Below, in pieces: positions 34,501 to 44,561 of a DNA stretch of 64,000 nucleotides (the first letter of the stretch is position 1; each line of letters begins with the position of its first letter). Origin of the DNA: Ampelocalamus luodianensis (Eukaryota; Streptophyta; Magnoliopsida; Poales; Poaceae); assembly GCA_036346255.1 (NCBI GenBank), contig CM070635.1:46837715-46901714 (forward strand), in the 5' to 3' direction. Below the pieces are notes generated by a model. That model was not told the origin of the DNA. It saw nothing but the letters and a program-made list of their open reading frames with translations, and searched no databases. The position numbers were made by a program, and so were the translations under genes.

Positions 34501-36932
34501 AGGCTCGTCAATGCGCCTAGTGGATTGTGGTGTGTGGGCATGCCGAACCGAAGGTGGACGAGGTCGGTAAAGTGCCGCCAGTTAGGCATACCATCCATGC
34601 GCTCCACTCGCATGTACCACAGATGTGCCACACCGATCATGTGGTACGTAGCGAGCCATACCCTATCTTCCATGGGTGTTTGCTGTGCGCGAAAAAATTG
34701 CTCGCAGCGATTGATCCAGCGTAGTGGATCCTCCTTGCCTTCGAAGGATGGAAAATTGAGTTTGATGTAGCGTGGCGGTTTGGGGCCTCGCGGTTGGAAA
34801 TCCCAAGCCTCGTCCCCGACGCGCGTGCATGGTCATGCGGCATCGATGGTCGTGGCGCGATACGATCGCCGCCGCTTTGCATCGATAGCGATGGCGCGGC
34901 GAGAGGTCGCGACGTCGCGTTCGTCTTGATCGACAACGCCTTCTTCACTACCGGGCTTGCCCTCCATGCGTGCCAACCGTTGGTCATGGCGCTGCAGACG
35001 GCTCCCGATTACTGCAAGCTGGCCGGCGTGATTGTCAAGTCGATCCAAAACTTTGGGTAGCAGCTTGAGTTGGTTGCGGGTGTTCTCCATGAACTTCATC
35101 ATCATCTCCTTGAAGTCGTCGTCGAAACCGCCGCCGTGAGCCATGGAGGAAGGAACGACGGTTGGTTCTGATACCAAGATGTCACGTGATGAGTTTTAGG
35201 AGTGGAGGCGAAAGGGAAGTATCAATTCAGGAGGATGAGGACTGCGTTGGAACGCCGTGGTGGACGGCGGCCAGGAGGAACCCTAGCTGCCGGCAGCGAA
35301 CATGGAGGAAAGACGGCGTGGATGAACAGTCATGATGAACAGTGCACACGGACAGGGGATTGCGCAAATGGGATTGGGTAACTCCCAATCCTTTGCTGAT
35401 TTTCATTGATGCATATGCTGCGTATATAAAGGGATACAAACTGACTTGGAAGATATTATTCTTCCTAATGCAATACAGACTAACTTGGAAGGTATTATCC
35501 TTCCTAATGCAAACTTCCCTAATGAGACTTTTCTATAGTAAACTTGCCTAATTACAACTTCCTAATTTGAGGATTCCTAAACTGCCGCTAGAGCCTGTTG
35601 TGCCTTCTCCTAAACCGCCGCACATGACACCTAAGTTAACCATAGCATGATCATAAGAACCCTAAGTGGTTAGGAGTGTGAAGGTGACATACTGACATCT
35701 GCGAAATAGCCATTTTGATTGCTGCTGTTGAAATCATTTCTTTACGCTTCCTATAAAGTAAGAACAAAGACATCACGGAAGGAGGGAGACAATCACTTGA
35801 GCATCGGAAATTCATCTATCTTTCTAGATTACTAGTATTGAGGAAAATCTGTGAGAAATATATCCTAATACGGAGTATCTATTAGTTCTTCTGGGCATAC
35901 ACCTTTTCCTTCAGCTGTCATGTCCAGGAAACCATGTAAACCGAGTGGTGCGTACACTTAAATATTGTTAAAGATCCAAATATTATGTATAACAGTACTA
36001 ACAATTTCTGGCTACCTCAGTATTATCTTCCTCAAACAATAATATATACGTTTCAAGATCTCATGAATTAACTATGTTTTTTTTTATGCAGACACTCTTT
36101 TTCATTTGGTTTGCACTGTCAGGGTGGCTATTCAGAATTTTCATTTTCAGTACATTCGTGCTGCCTTTTGCTGCCCCTCTTCTCCTTGGGACCTTGGCTA
36201 ATAGGGTCGCCATTGAGGTAAAAAGCCATCTGTCTTTCGAAATTTAATCTGTTGTCCTCCGCTTATTCCAATCACTTTAAAGTGACTTTGCAGCAGGCTG
36301 TTTGTGTTATTTGTTTTTGCTTTATATGATTGCTAAAGAATTGTGAAGAGCTAGGAAATTTTTTCAATCCCCTTGAATGTTTGTTTGTGCAATTAACATT
36401 TCCTTAGTTAGACTTGGAGCTAGAGTTTTATCCCTCATCTGAATATGTAATTCCTCAGTTAGACTTGGAGCTAGAGTTTTATCCCTCATCTGAATATGTA
36501 TATCTGAATGAGGGGCCCCTTACATTGCAAGATAATTGTTTAACCTAAATGCAAATATACTACTACTGAAAACTTGCATGGTTGCTTGATATGTAGCATA
36601 GTGCTTTAGTATGTTGATCCTCACACTTACACTTTAGGTTTATTGCATGGTGTTTGTGGATGGTTTGAAGGAATCATCTGCAGCATCTCTACTCTTCATT
36701 TTGTTCTTTGGTAGGAGACAGCTATACTAGCAGTTACTGATTTAGTAAGTTTCATTTCTAGGGAACATGCCCAGCATGTAAAAGGCGGTTTGTGGGCTAC
36801 CGCAACCAAGTCATTCGGTGCATGAATTGCCAAAACATAGTGTGGCAGCCAAATAGTAGGCCCTCTGGCCGGGCTGGCAGTTCAAGAAGCTCAGGACCTG
36901 ATGTAATTGATGTGGAGTTCGAGGAGAAGTAG
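31524..36932 (+). CDS. Predicted plastid membrane protein with C-terminal zinc ribbon
   Basis: Exons 31524-31901, 32005-32058, 36092-36217, 36762-36932. Splice sites are GT-AG, all introns are phase 0, and the total of 729 bases gives 242 aa. Residues 1-45 are rich in Ala/Arg/Ser/Pro with few acids, like a chloroplast transit peptide. A helical region (about 50-126) with GANAGAERFAFEARQAAQRL follows. Exon 3 encodes a hydrophobic hairpin (TLFFIWFALSGWLFRIFIF ... LLLGTLANR, about 145-183), probably one or two membrane spans. Exon 4 ends with CPAC (189-192) and CMNC (206-209), a zinc-ribbon spacing, then an acidic tail DVIDVEFEEK. I do not recognise a named family and infer no activity. Intron 2 is 4.0 kb because of an antisense gypsy element, yet the frame is intact. 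Confidence 0.82.
32960..33737 (-). pseudogene. gypsy pol remnant (RT start joined to integrase end)
   Basis: From 33737 down, IDIVLGVQWLCFLGPIVWDF and LVEFAPVFDTPRGLPPPRDR mark the protease-to-RT linker and RT N-terminus. After about 33400 the frame is shifted, and by 33190 the DNA reads as integrase C-terminus (HDVFHVNLL) followed by a degraded chromodomain. The RT core, RNase H and integrase catalytic core are missing. Confidence 0.7.
33846..35150 (-). pseudogene. gypsy gag and protease remnant
   Basis: Minus-strand frame with N-terminal MAHGGGFDDDFKEMMMKFME (about 35140), an in-frame stop at about 34833, then the gag core DRVWLATYHMIGVAHLWY and WRHFTDLVHLRFGMPTHHN. A zinc knuckle CYNCDEKFVPGHQ follows, then an aspartic protease region. 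The expected catalytic Asp-Ser-Gly reads NSD (in INSDSTHNVIA), so the protease is dead. The frame stops at 33846. Confidence 0.8.
36407..36508. repeat. 51-bp tandem duplication in intron 3
   Basis: Two adjacent copies of a unit starting GTTAGACTTGGAGCTAGAG and containing TTTTATCCCTCATCTGAATA, differing at most at the edges. Intron 3 of the plastid membrane protein gene. Confidence 0.85.
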
Positions 36933-37590
36933 GAAGATGTTGTTCCACACCGTGCACCTGCAAATCACGGGAAAAAGAGAGTGAGAATACTACGCCCAGG
37001 CTGCAATATGTGAGCTGTTTGTATATGCGGTCATTTCTGTTATTTGTGTTGTACATTATGTGCTCTTTATTTACTTTGAATAAAACGAAGCATCCGTCGA
37101 ATCACTGACTTATGAGATGATGTTTGGCATGCTGCACCTTTCTTCTGGCGCATCGCATCCTCAACATGTTATTATGAGTAAGTGTAGAAGTGATCAGTTG
37201 TGCTGTAACGCAAGCGTCTCTTCAGTAATGAAACTTAGGGGGAAAAAGACCCATGCATCCATGCTGTACTAAAGCTTAATATATACCGTAATGCAAACTT
37301 GCAAAGCGTGTTGTTGATCAAAACAATCAGTAATCATGAGTTTGATAGTAAAGCACAAACAATATGTTTTACGGATTTATGTCCATCAGTTGAACTTGAG
37401 TCCATTCTCTGTGAAGTAAATGGAGCGGTCATGCTTCGAGCTGGTACCAATTGATCATGGATTGCCAAACATGAGATGGTTTATCTGGTCAATGCCATTA
37501 TCTGAGATGGGTTCGATGTGTTTCTCTGCTCCCGTCGCGGCAGTAGTAGATGCCGCGCGCTCCCGGGCATATTCATCTGACAAGGAACGG
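36933..37590. other. 3' flank of plastid membrane protein gene
   Basis: Probable 3' UTR to about 37090, where TTTGAATAAAACG offers an AATAAA polyadenylation signal at 37078. Beyond that nothing is recognised. Confidence 0.4.
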
Positions 37591-37598
37591 ATCATCAG

Positions 37599-38377
37599 TA
37601 GGGGTGTAAACGGTCGAATTCGAATCGGATATTGGCCAAACCATATTCGTTTCCATATAACTTTAGTCGGATTCGAATGTTAATCGGATGTACACCGAAT
37701 TCGAATTCGAATCGGATGTGCACCGAATACGAATCGGATTTTGGACTCAATTCGATCGAATTCGAATGCCTTTCATGTTTAACAACAAATTGAAAGGCTT
37801 TTTATGGAGCATTGCAATTGTATCATGGGAGCTAATAAAACGTATCAGTAGATAACTATAACTATTAGAGGCAATGTTTCATGAGAGCAACATTATAGTA
37901 CCACCACTAATCCAATCGTGTGGTGATTAATTGATGACATAACAAGAGGGCATAATATATGTTAGTTCCTGCATGTAGCCATCCAGGTTCCAAAATAACA
38001 ACACACGCGCACACGCGCCTCCACTGGTATGTCTTTGCGCTATTGGGCCACATCAGACTGCACCGAGTGGCCCCGAAAGCAGAAGCAGTGCACATCGCTC
38101 TCGCTAGCCCACACCCAGCCATAAGAGGACACAGTCCACTGGAGACATGGAACAGCCACACCGTCAATCGACCATTTTGGGAGTACCGGACAAGTGTTAT
38201 TAAGTCGGAAATCATTCGGATATTCGAATTCGAATTCGAATTCGAATATGACAGGGTGTGCCATGCCGTATTCGAATTCGATTAAGTATTCGGATGCTGA
38301 AATTCGTACCAGATAAGGATTTTATCGAATTCGGATGTCGGATATTTCGGATTATCCGTTACCAACTTGCACCCCTA
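37599..38377. mobile_element. hAT-type non-autonomous element, 8-bp target duplication
   Basis: Ends TAGGGGTGTAAACGG and TTGCACCCCTA are inverted repeats. Flanks ATCATCAG (37591-37598 and 38378-38385) are a perfect 8-bp duplication, the hAT hallmark. The subterminal DNA is packed with GAATTCGAATCGGAT-type units. The centre (about 37790-38200) is unrelated, less repetitive DNA without an intact gene, so this is a 779-bp deletion derivative or carrier. Confidence 0.85.
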
Positions 38378-38385
38378 ATCATCAG

Positions 38386-39980
38386 TCGTTCAGTCGGTCC
38401 CTGAACCACTGACAGTCGGTCAGTCGTATGTTGTTTTGAGACCACTGACAGACTGTAGGCTCCGTTTGGAACTGAAAAGAAATCCTTTTCAACAATTCGT
38501 TCAGGAGTTTCTCAGGAATCATTTCAATTCCCCTAAGAATCCGAGACGAATTCCCATGTTCCTGCCCTTGGTTTCCAAAAAAAAAAAATCCCGTGGGCTT
38601 AACCTGTCTACAGAAGAATCAAAATAGCAGGTGGATCAAATTTTGTGACATCGTGTGCCAAGATTGCGGACGGACTGATCACCAACGAAATAGAATACTC
38701 CTATTTGCAGAACTGCAGAAGAATTCCAGACAAATATTAGCTTTCCAACCGCAACATTTCATCTTCGGGAATAGAATTTCAAGGAGCAAGTGTGCAGTCA
38801 ACCAGTAGAAAGATCAACAAATTGTGCGCTTCATCTCCTGTTACAGCCAGGCGTGTGTTCAGAGAACAAAGAATGAAACCTCTACCTGATAGGCTGATAC
38901 AAGTGAATGAGTGATCCCTCCTTCGGCTATGTTGAAGGACCATATATATTTCAAAAGCATTATCCATCTCATGGACTGATCAGGTAACAGCACTTGAGAT
39001 ATATCTGAACAAAAGGAGTCCCAAAACATTTCTGCAATTGGTTCAGGTTGTTGCACACTGCCACTACTTCTCTAGCGCTGCTGGCACTGCTGCCAGAGCT
39101 AATGTGTAGACCTTGCAACTAGCAACCAGCTGTTTTGTTGGTTGGACTTGAATTCTGAATCTCTTGACACATTTTTTTTGTTGCCGGAGACATCTTTCCA
39201 TCACTGCACCATTCAGTATCTTCTACACAACAATGCGTTGCCCTCTATCTAGATGGTCATGCTGCAGTTTTGACCTCTTCTATTTTGACACCGTCAGAAG
39301 AACTGATGCTGCAAGACTATTGCAGAGATATGCAGAAAAGGCGGGTGTGCAATGCAGATGCAGTAAAGACTCGCTGAAGAAATTGGCTGCCCCCCCTGGA
39401 GCTGGAATCTGTCGCCATCCTTGTTGGTATGGGGTGGTGTACTCTTCTGCCCTCGGTTTAGACACCCTTGTCAAACTAACACGATGATGTCTTTCATGGT
39501 AACCAAACCATCGATAATGGCATGCAGTAGGTAAGTAGGTGTACAGTCCATCTAAAAAGGGTGGTGCATTTTACTGTTGTGTGTTAAAAAAGTTTTAAGT
39601 TGTCTGTAATTTTCTTAAGTTTAAATTATTTGTTGTGATAATTAGATTTGTGTAGAGATAGATGTGTTATATGATTATCATATGATTGGATATTGATCCA
39701 ATAGATGTCATATGATTGGATATTAATCTAATGGTCACAACAAGTGATTTAAACTTAAGAAAATTTTAAACAACTTATAAATAGACAGTATCTAAAAAAA
39801 AATAGGGCAAGTGTTTAATTGTGTAAACAAAATTTAGATCGACCAACTCTCACAGTAGAAGAGAGACCACACGCAGGTGGAGTAAAATTTTTAGACATCG
39901 GATATACTCTCTTCTACGGAGTACTAATTAGGTTGTTTTAGAGATTGACACACGAAATTACCGAAGTATATTTTCATGGT
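38386..39980. other. Intergenic, hairpin MITE near 39590-39780
   Basis: No gene supported. At about 39590-39780, TTTTAAGTTGTCTGTAATTT and AAAATTTTAAACAACTT, with adjoining CTTAAGTTTAAAT and ATTTAAACTTAAG, form a near-perfect hairpin of about 45-bp arms, a MITE structure. The TCCGTTTGGAACTG motif near 38460 is another MITE-like end. Confidence 0.45.
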
Positions 39981-40400
39981 AAAGCCAGTGAGATAAAATC
40001 GAAAATACAGAGGGCAAGTGGCGAGGCGAAGCAGGTACGGATCCATGATCCATCCAATTCCCAAGCAAGGTATCCCCCCTCTTCCATTCCCGCGTCGCGT
40101 CTACTTGTCTCTAGAAGACTACCTAGTCCCCTCTCCCTTCCCCTTGGCCTCGGACGCTGCTGCCTGCGAGCGACCAAGTCAAAGCGGCGGAGCGACCAAG
40201 CCAGAACCACACCACCACCAATCCCCCCTCCATAACCACCTCCACCCGGTGGAGAGCCCGGCCATAGTCGCTTCGTACCCTCCACCGCCGCCGCGAGTTT
40301 GAAGTTACCCCGCTCCGCTGGCTATTCCCATCCCCTGCACGAACGGACAGAGGTTTGCTTTGCTTCCTCCAAACTGCTGTTTGAATTCCATCTCCACGCT
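39981..40400 (+). other. Putative 5' UTR exon of the PMT gene
   Basis: GC-rich, CCACC-rich DNA like grass 5' leaders (CCACCACCAATCCCC, CCTCCACCCGGTGG), ending near GACAGAGGTTTGC, where a splice donor is possible at 40352. The PMT coding start at 45162 lies 5 bases inside an exon opened by acceptor TTTCAG at 45151-45156, so a non-coding first exon must lie upstream, and this is the best candidate. If so, intron 1 is about 4.8 kb. The open frames here are not family-like. Confidence 0.35.
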
Positions 40401-40666
40401 TGCCGAATTCCGGTTAGCTCCGCGGTTGGGTTCTAGCTTTGGCGTCTTGGTTTTACGGATTTCCTCGTTTTTTGTTGCTTTAATTTGCCGCTATGATCTG
40501 TGATGTGGTGGGATCGGAAATTCCAAGTGCCCTACTCCTGGTTGCGGAGGATCGCATGACCGGATTCGAATCAGGGTTGGTTGTATCAGCATCATCAACT
40601 CAGCAAGCACCCGCGATTGCTGTATTGTTGCTAGATTAGCTGATGCTTCGCTAGAAGCGTCCAGAT

Positions 40667-40982
40667 TAGACCTGTTCAAACGGGCATCGGGCCGGGCTTG
40701 AAAAGCTCAGTCAAAAATCTTCAGGCCCGGGCCGGGCTGGGCCTGGCTCAGCCCGAAAAATTGATTTTCCTATTAAAATGTATTATTTCAATCTTTTTTT
40801 GAATAAAAAAGTATTATTTAATTCATTTGAAGGATTAAAATAATAGATTCCATTTTTAATTTTTTTTGGAATTTCGGACCGAGCCGGGCTTCTTTTGGGC
40901 CGAACTTCCAGTTCCAAACCTGGCCTGGACATGGTTGGGCTCGGGTCGGGCCAGCGGGCCGAGACGCCCATGAATAGGTTTG
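40667..40982. mobile_element. hAT-type MITE, 8-bp target duplication
   Basis: A 316-bp element starting TAGACCTGTTCAAACGGGC and ending GCCCATGAATAGGTTTG (inverted ends). It is flanked by the perfect 8-bp repeat GTCCAGAT (40659-40666 and 40983-40990). The interior has repeated GGGCCGGGCTGGGCC and GAGCCGGGCTTC units. Non-coding. Confidence 0.85.
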
Positions 40983-41020
40983 GTCCAGATGTCGATTGTT
41001 TGTTTAGCTAACAAAAGGGG

Positions 41021-42212
41021 GAGAATCGATCATTTGCCCTATATTTTTTACGTGGCTTCTATCATTTGTATCAATTTCGGTTGTGCTTAATAATTCGTCA
41101 CGAAGTTAGAGAGGAAATCGATTATTTGTCTTTTGGACAATTTTGTCCCTGTCTTCTTCTCCCTCCTTTCCTCCTCTTATCTTCTTCCTTGCTTGCTCCG
41201 GCCATGGCAAAATCCGCCTCGCGCCGCTCCTTGTTGGCACTAACGCCATCTGCCGCCTCTGCACCACCGTGCCACCCTCCAAGCCCCCATCCGACCTCGA
41301 CGCTGTCTCAGCGTTCCTCTCGCGCCTCATCTCCGACGTTCGCGCCCCCACCGCCGGTCGCAGCCTCTCCGCCGCGCTCCTCCTTTCCGACTCCCAGGAG
41401 TGCCTCCCGTTCTCCCCCTCGCCACATACCTCGCTTCCATGGCCCCTGCGAGGGCGGCGATGAGAGCTGGCCACGGGGGAGGGTGGCGGCTGCGGGAGTA
41501 GACCACGGGGAGGAGGGTGGCGATGCCGACGGGAGATGAGGAGGGCGGTGGCGGCAGGAGCTCGGGAGGTCGGCGGCTGACCATGGAGAGGAGGGTGGCG
41601 ATGCTGATGGGAGCCGAGGAGGGCGGTGACGGCAGGAGCTCGGGAGACCGGCAGTTGACCATGGGGAGGAGGCGCGACACGGCGGAGGCTGGGAACCGGC
41701 CGCGCCCATGAGGCGAGGTGGCACCGAGGTCGGCTAGGCGGCAGCGAGGCGAGCCACGGGGAGAGGCGGTGATGCCAACGAGAGCTCGGGAAGCCGACGG
41801 CTGGCCATAGGGAGGACGGCGAAGCCAGCGGGAGCTGGGGAATTGGCGACTGGCCACAAGGCCGACGAGGGCGCCAACGGGAGCTAGCCATGGGGAGAAG
41901 GGCGGCGGCGACGGCGGGAGCAAGCCACGGGGAGGAGGGCAGCGATGCCGACGGGAGCTCGGGAAGCTGGTGATTGACCATGGGGAGGGTGGTGACGCCG
42001 ACGGCTGGCCACGGGGAGGAGGGCGGCACGTTTGCCATGGCAGAAGCAAAGAAGAAAAGGAAGATGAGGAGGAAGAATAAGACAAGGGCAAGATTTACTA
42101 AAAGGGCAAATAATTGATTTTCTTTCCAACTTTATGGCAAATTATCAAGCGTAACAAAAATAGATGCAAATGATATAAGGCACATCAAAGATGAGGCAAA
42201 TGATCGATTCAA
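41021..42212. mobile_element. Pack-MULE-like element with long terminal inverted repeats
   Basis: The left about 190 bases (GAATCGATCATTTGCC ... CTTATCTTCTTCC ... CCATGGCAAA) and the reverse complement of the right about 190 bases (GAATCGATCATTTGCC ... CATCTTCCTTTTC ... CCATGGCAAA) align along their length, the long-TIR layout of Mutator-like elements. Flanks AACAAAAGG and AAAAAATGG are a weak, imperfect 9-bp match. Between the arms is GC-rich DNA. 41240-41460 reads on the plus strand as a protein-like frame (PPSKPPSDLDAVSAFLSRL, then GRSLSAALLLSD), a likely captured host exon. 41480-41990 is a degenerate tandem array of about 75-90-bp units built on GGAGGAGGGTGGCGATGCC. No transposase. Confidence 0.65.
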
Positions 42213-42354
42213 AAAATGGCTATCACTATCCAGTAATTCGCCAGCTCCTTTGATCGCTATACAGACATGAATTTCAATCTTGCTGTACTATATGAACTAG
42301 CAGTTCTATTGGTGGTGGGGAGGGGGAGCATCAAACATGGTTAGGCAGTGTTAC

Positions 42355-44556
42355 TGTCAGGTGAAGCTCGTTGGGAACGAAGGCGGAGGGGAAGAATCAA
42401 TTCAGGGGGATGAGGGTGGCCTATGGACGCTGTGGTGGAGTGCTGCGGCTAGGAGGAACCCTAGCCGCCAGGAGGATTCGGGAGGATGGCGCAAGGGGAT
42501 TGGGTTAACTACCCAATCCTTTTTCTGATTTTCTATTAACTTCATATCCCCTATATATAGGAGTACAATCTTGATTTGGAATAGAAAGTATTACCCTTCT
42601 TTAACTAGGACTCTTCCTAAATTAGACTTTCGTAATTGCAAACTTCCTAATTTCATACAAAGGACTCCTATGCCGCCCATAGGGCTGGCTGCTCCTGTGC
42701 CTTGTGGCATCGGCCATAGACCCTACCCCACATGACATCTCTCCCTCCGTTGACAAACAGCTCGTCCTCGAGCTGAAAAGAGGGATAAGATGCCCAAAAA
42801 GCAATAACGTCTTCCCATGATGCATCTGTAGTGTGAAGTCCGTCCCATTGAACCAGAATTTTCCACTTATCCCGAGACAGGCGTGCACGGAGCACCTTGG
42901 CCGGCGTTGGAATAACCCGACCGTGCAGAAGAGGCGGCAAGGGCGGTTGATCTTCAGGAGGAATGCCTTCATACTTCTTAAGTAGATTCACATGAAAGAC
43001 ATCGTGTAAGCGTGCTGATTTTGGAAAGTCCAATTGGTAAGCAACCTCATTACTCATGGAGAGAATGTGATATGGTCCATAGTACTTAGGCCCAAGCTTC
43101 CCGCGCCGTGTGCCTGGCAACGTTGCGGCCGCCCTATGATGAAGACGTAGCCACACAAAATCGCCCACTGCAAAATGTACGTTGCGATGCTTACGGTCAT
43201 AGAATTTCTTGTAAAACTCTTTGAGCATGCTGTAAACAACCACGAACATCAAATAAAAAAGGTCACGGTCCTGAAGCTCTTGATCAACGACCGATGTGCG
43301 AGCCTCGCCGGGCTCATAATCCTGAAAGGACGGTGGATCCCGCCCATACACGACCCGGAACGGAGTAGTTTGCAGCGCTGAATGGTATGATGTATTGTAG
43401 ATAAATTCAGCCCAAGCAAGCAAAGTTAGGAAATTTTCGATGAATTCTGCAACCGATGCTGTGCGCCGAAGGCTCGTCAATGTGCCCAGCGGATTGTGAT
43501 GTGTGGGAGTCCCAAACCGACGATTAACGAGGTCCGTGAAGTGGCGCCAATTAGGCATGCCATCCATGCGCTCCACCTGCATGTACCACAGGTGCGCTAC
43601 GCCGAACATGTGGTACATAGCGAGCCACACCCTGTCCTCCATGGGTGTTTGCTGTGCACGAAAGAATCGCTCGCAGCGGTTGATCCAAGGTATTGGATCC
43701 TCCTTGCCGTCAAAGGTCGGAAAGTTGAGCTTGATGTAGCGGGGCGGGTTCCGTTGGTGTCCTGTTCCTGGTGCAAGGAGGTGCGGTGGTGGCAAGCGAT
43801 GGGGGCAGTGCCACGGAGGCGATGCCCGAGCCCTCGCTGGAGCGACGCTGGCTTGGCGGCAGTTCACCGTCGGCCGCCAGTTGTGTGGCGTCCTCTTCGT
43901 CGTCGCCGTCCTCCTCGCTGGTGCGACTAGCAGCCTCTTCATCGTTGCCGTCCTCCTCGCTGGTGGGATGTCCTTCCATGCGTGCTAAGTGCCGATCATG
44001 ACGGGATAGCTGGCTGATGTTGGCTTCAATCAAGTCGGCGTGTTGGGCGAACTGGTCATTGATATTCGCGATGGATTTTGCTCTATCCTCGGCGAATTTG
44101 CGTATCGCCGGTTGGAAATCCTCGTTACCACCGCTGCCTAACATGATGGATGTAGCAACGGCTAGCTCTGATACCAAGATGTCAGGTGAAGCTCGTTGGG
44201 AATGAAGGTGGAAGGGAAGAATCAATTCGGGGGGATGAGGGTGGCATCTGGACGCCGTGGTGGAGTGCTGCGGCTAGGAGGAGCCCTAGTCGCCAGGAGG
44301 ATTTGGGAGGATGGCACAAGGGGATTGGGTTAGCTACCCAATCCTTTTTCTGATTTTCTATTAATTTCATATCCCCTATATATAGGATCTTGATTTGGAA
44401 TAGAAAGTATTACCCTTCCTTAACTAGGACTCTTCCTAAATTAGACTTTCCTAATTGCAAACTTCCTTAGTTGATACAAAGGACTCCTATGCCGCTGCTA
44501 GGGCCGGCTGCTCCTGCGCCTTGTGGTATCGGCCGTAGACCCTACCCCACATGACA
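42355..44556 (-). mobile_element. Ty3/gypsy (chromovirus-type) deletion derivative
   Basis: LTRs 44180-44556 (5') and 42355-42737 (3') begin TGTCATG.GG and end CACCTGACA when read on the minus strand, and are closely similar. The minus-strand primer site TGGTATCAGAGC directly follows the 5' LTR and matches initiator tRNA-Met. A purine run GGAGGGAGAGA abuts the 3' LTR. Flanks GTTAC (42350-42354) and GTTGC (44557-44561) are a target duplication with one mismatch. The same family as the element at 32.5-35.6 kb, judged by gag, primer site and LTR layout. It lies in the putative first intron of the PMT gene, antisense. Confidence 0.88.
42668..43942 (-). CDS. gag / integrase C-terminus / chromodomain fusion frame
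   Basis: One open frame of 424 codons on the minus strand, inside the gypsy element. The first half is gag (TFDGKEDPIPWINRCERFF; VWLAMYHMFGVAHLWYMQVE; WRHFTDLVNRRFGTPTHHN). After ENFLTL it jumps directly into the distal integrase region (LAWAEFIYNTSYHSALQTTP; VYGRDPPSFQDYEPG; GDFVWLRLHHR; KLGPKYYGPYHIL; LHDVFHVNLLKKYEG), then a chromodomain (KILVQWDGLHTTDASWEDVI). Zinc knuckle, protease, RT, RNase H and the integrase catalytic core are deleted, yet the frame survives. Whether it is translated is unknown. Annotated as a mobile-element frame, not a host gene. Confidence 0.75.
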   Translation of the reverse strand: MKRLLVAPARRTATTKRTPHNWRPTVNCRQASVAPARARASPPWHCPHRLPPPHLLAPGTGHQRNPPRYIKLNFPTFDGKEDPIPWINRCERFFRAQQTPMEDRVWLAMYHMFGVAHLWYMQVERMDGMPNWRHFTDLVNRRFGTPTHHNPLGTLTSLRRTASVAEFIENFLTLLAWAEFIYNTSYHSALQTTPFRVVYGRDPPSFQDYEPGEARTSVVDQELQDRDLFYLMFVVVYSMLKEFYKKFYDRKHRNVHFAVGDFVWLRLHHRAAATLPGTRRGKLGPKYYGPYHILSMSNEVAYQLDFPKSARLHDVFHVNLLKKYEGIPPEDQPPLPPLLHGRVIPTPAKVLRARLSRDKWKILVQWDGLHTTDASWEDVIAFWASYPSFQLEDELFVNGGRDVMWGRVYGRCHKAQEQPALWAA

Positions 44557-44561
44557 GTTGC

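Larger units (their letters stand above)
32513..35629 (-). mobile_element. Ty3/gypsy LTR retrotransposon, internally deleted
   Basis: LTRs at 35180-35629 (5' for this minus-strand element) and 32513-32949 (3') are similar throughout. Both have TG..CA ends, and the 5-bp target duplication CCTAA is perfect (32508-32512 and 35630-35634). Just inside the 5' LTR, on the minus strand, is TGGTATCAGAACC, a near match to the initiator tRNA-Met primer site. A purine run GAAGGGAGAGA abuts the 3' LTR. The internal 2.2 kb keeps gag and fragments of protease, reverse transcriptase and integrase C-terminus only, so the element is not autonomous. It sits in intron 2 of the plastid membrane protein gene, antisense to it. 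Confidence 0.9.

Noticed and set aside
41106..42091. 310- and 254-codon minus-strand frames
   Set aside because: Ser/Pro-rich translations of the tandem array inside the Pack-MULE-like element.
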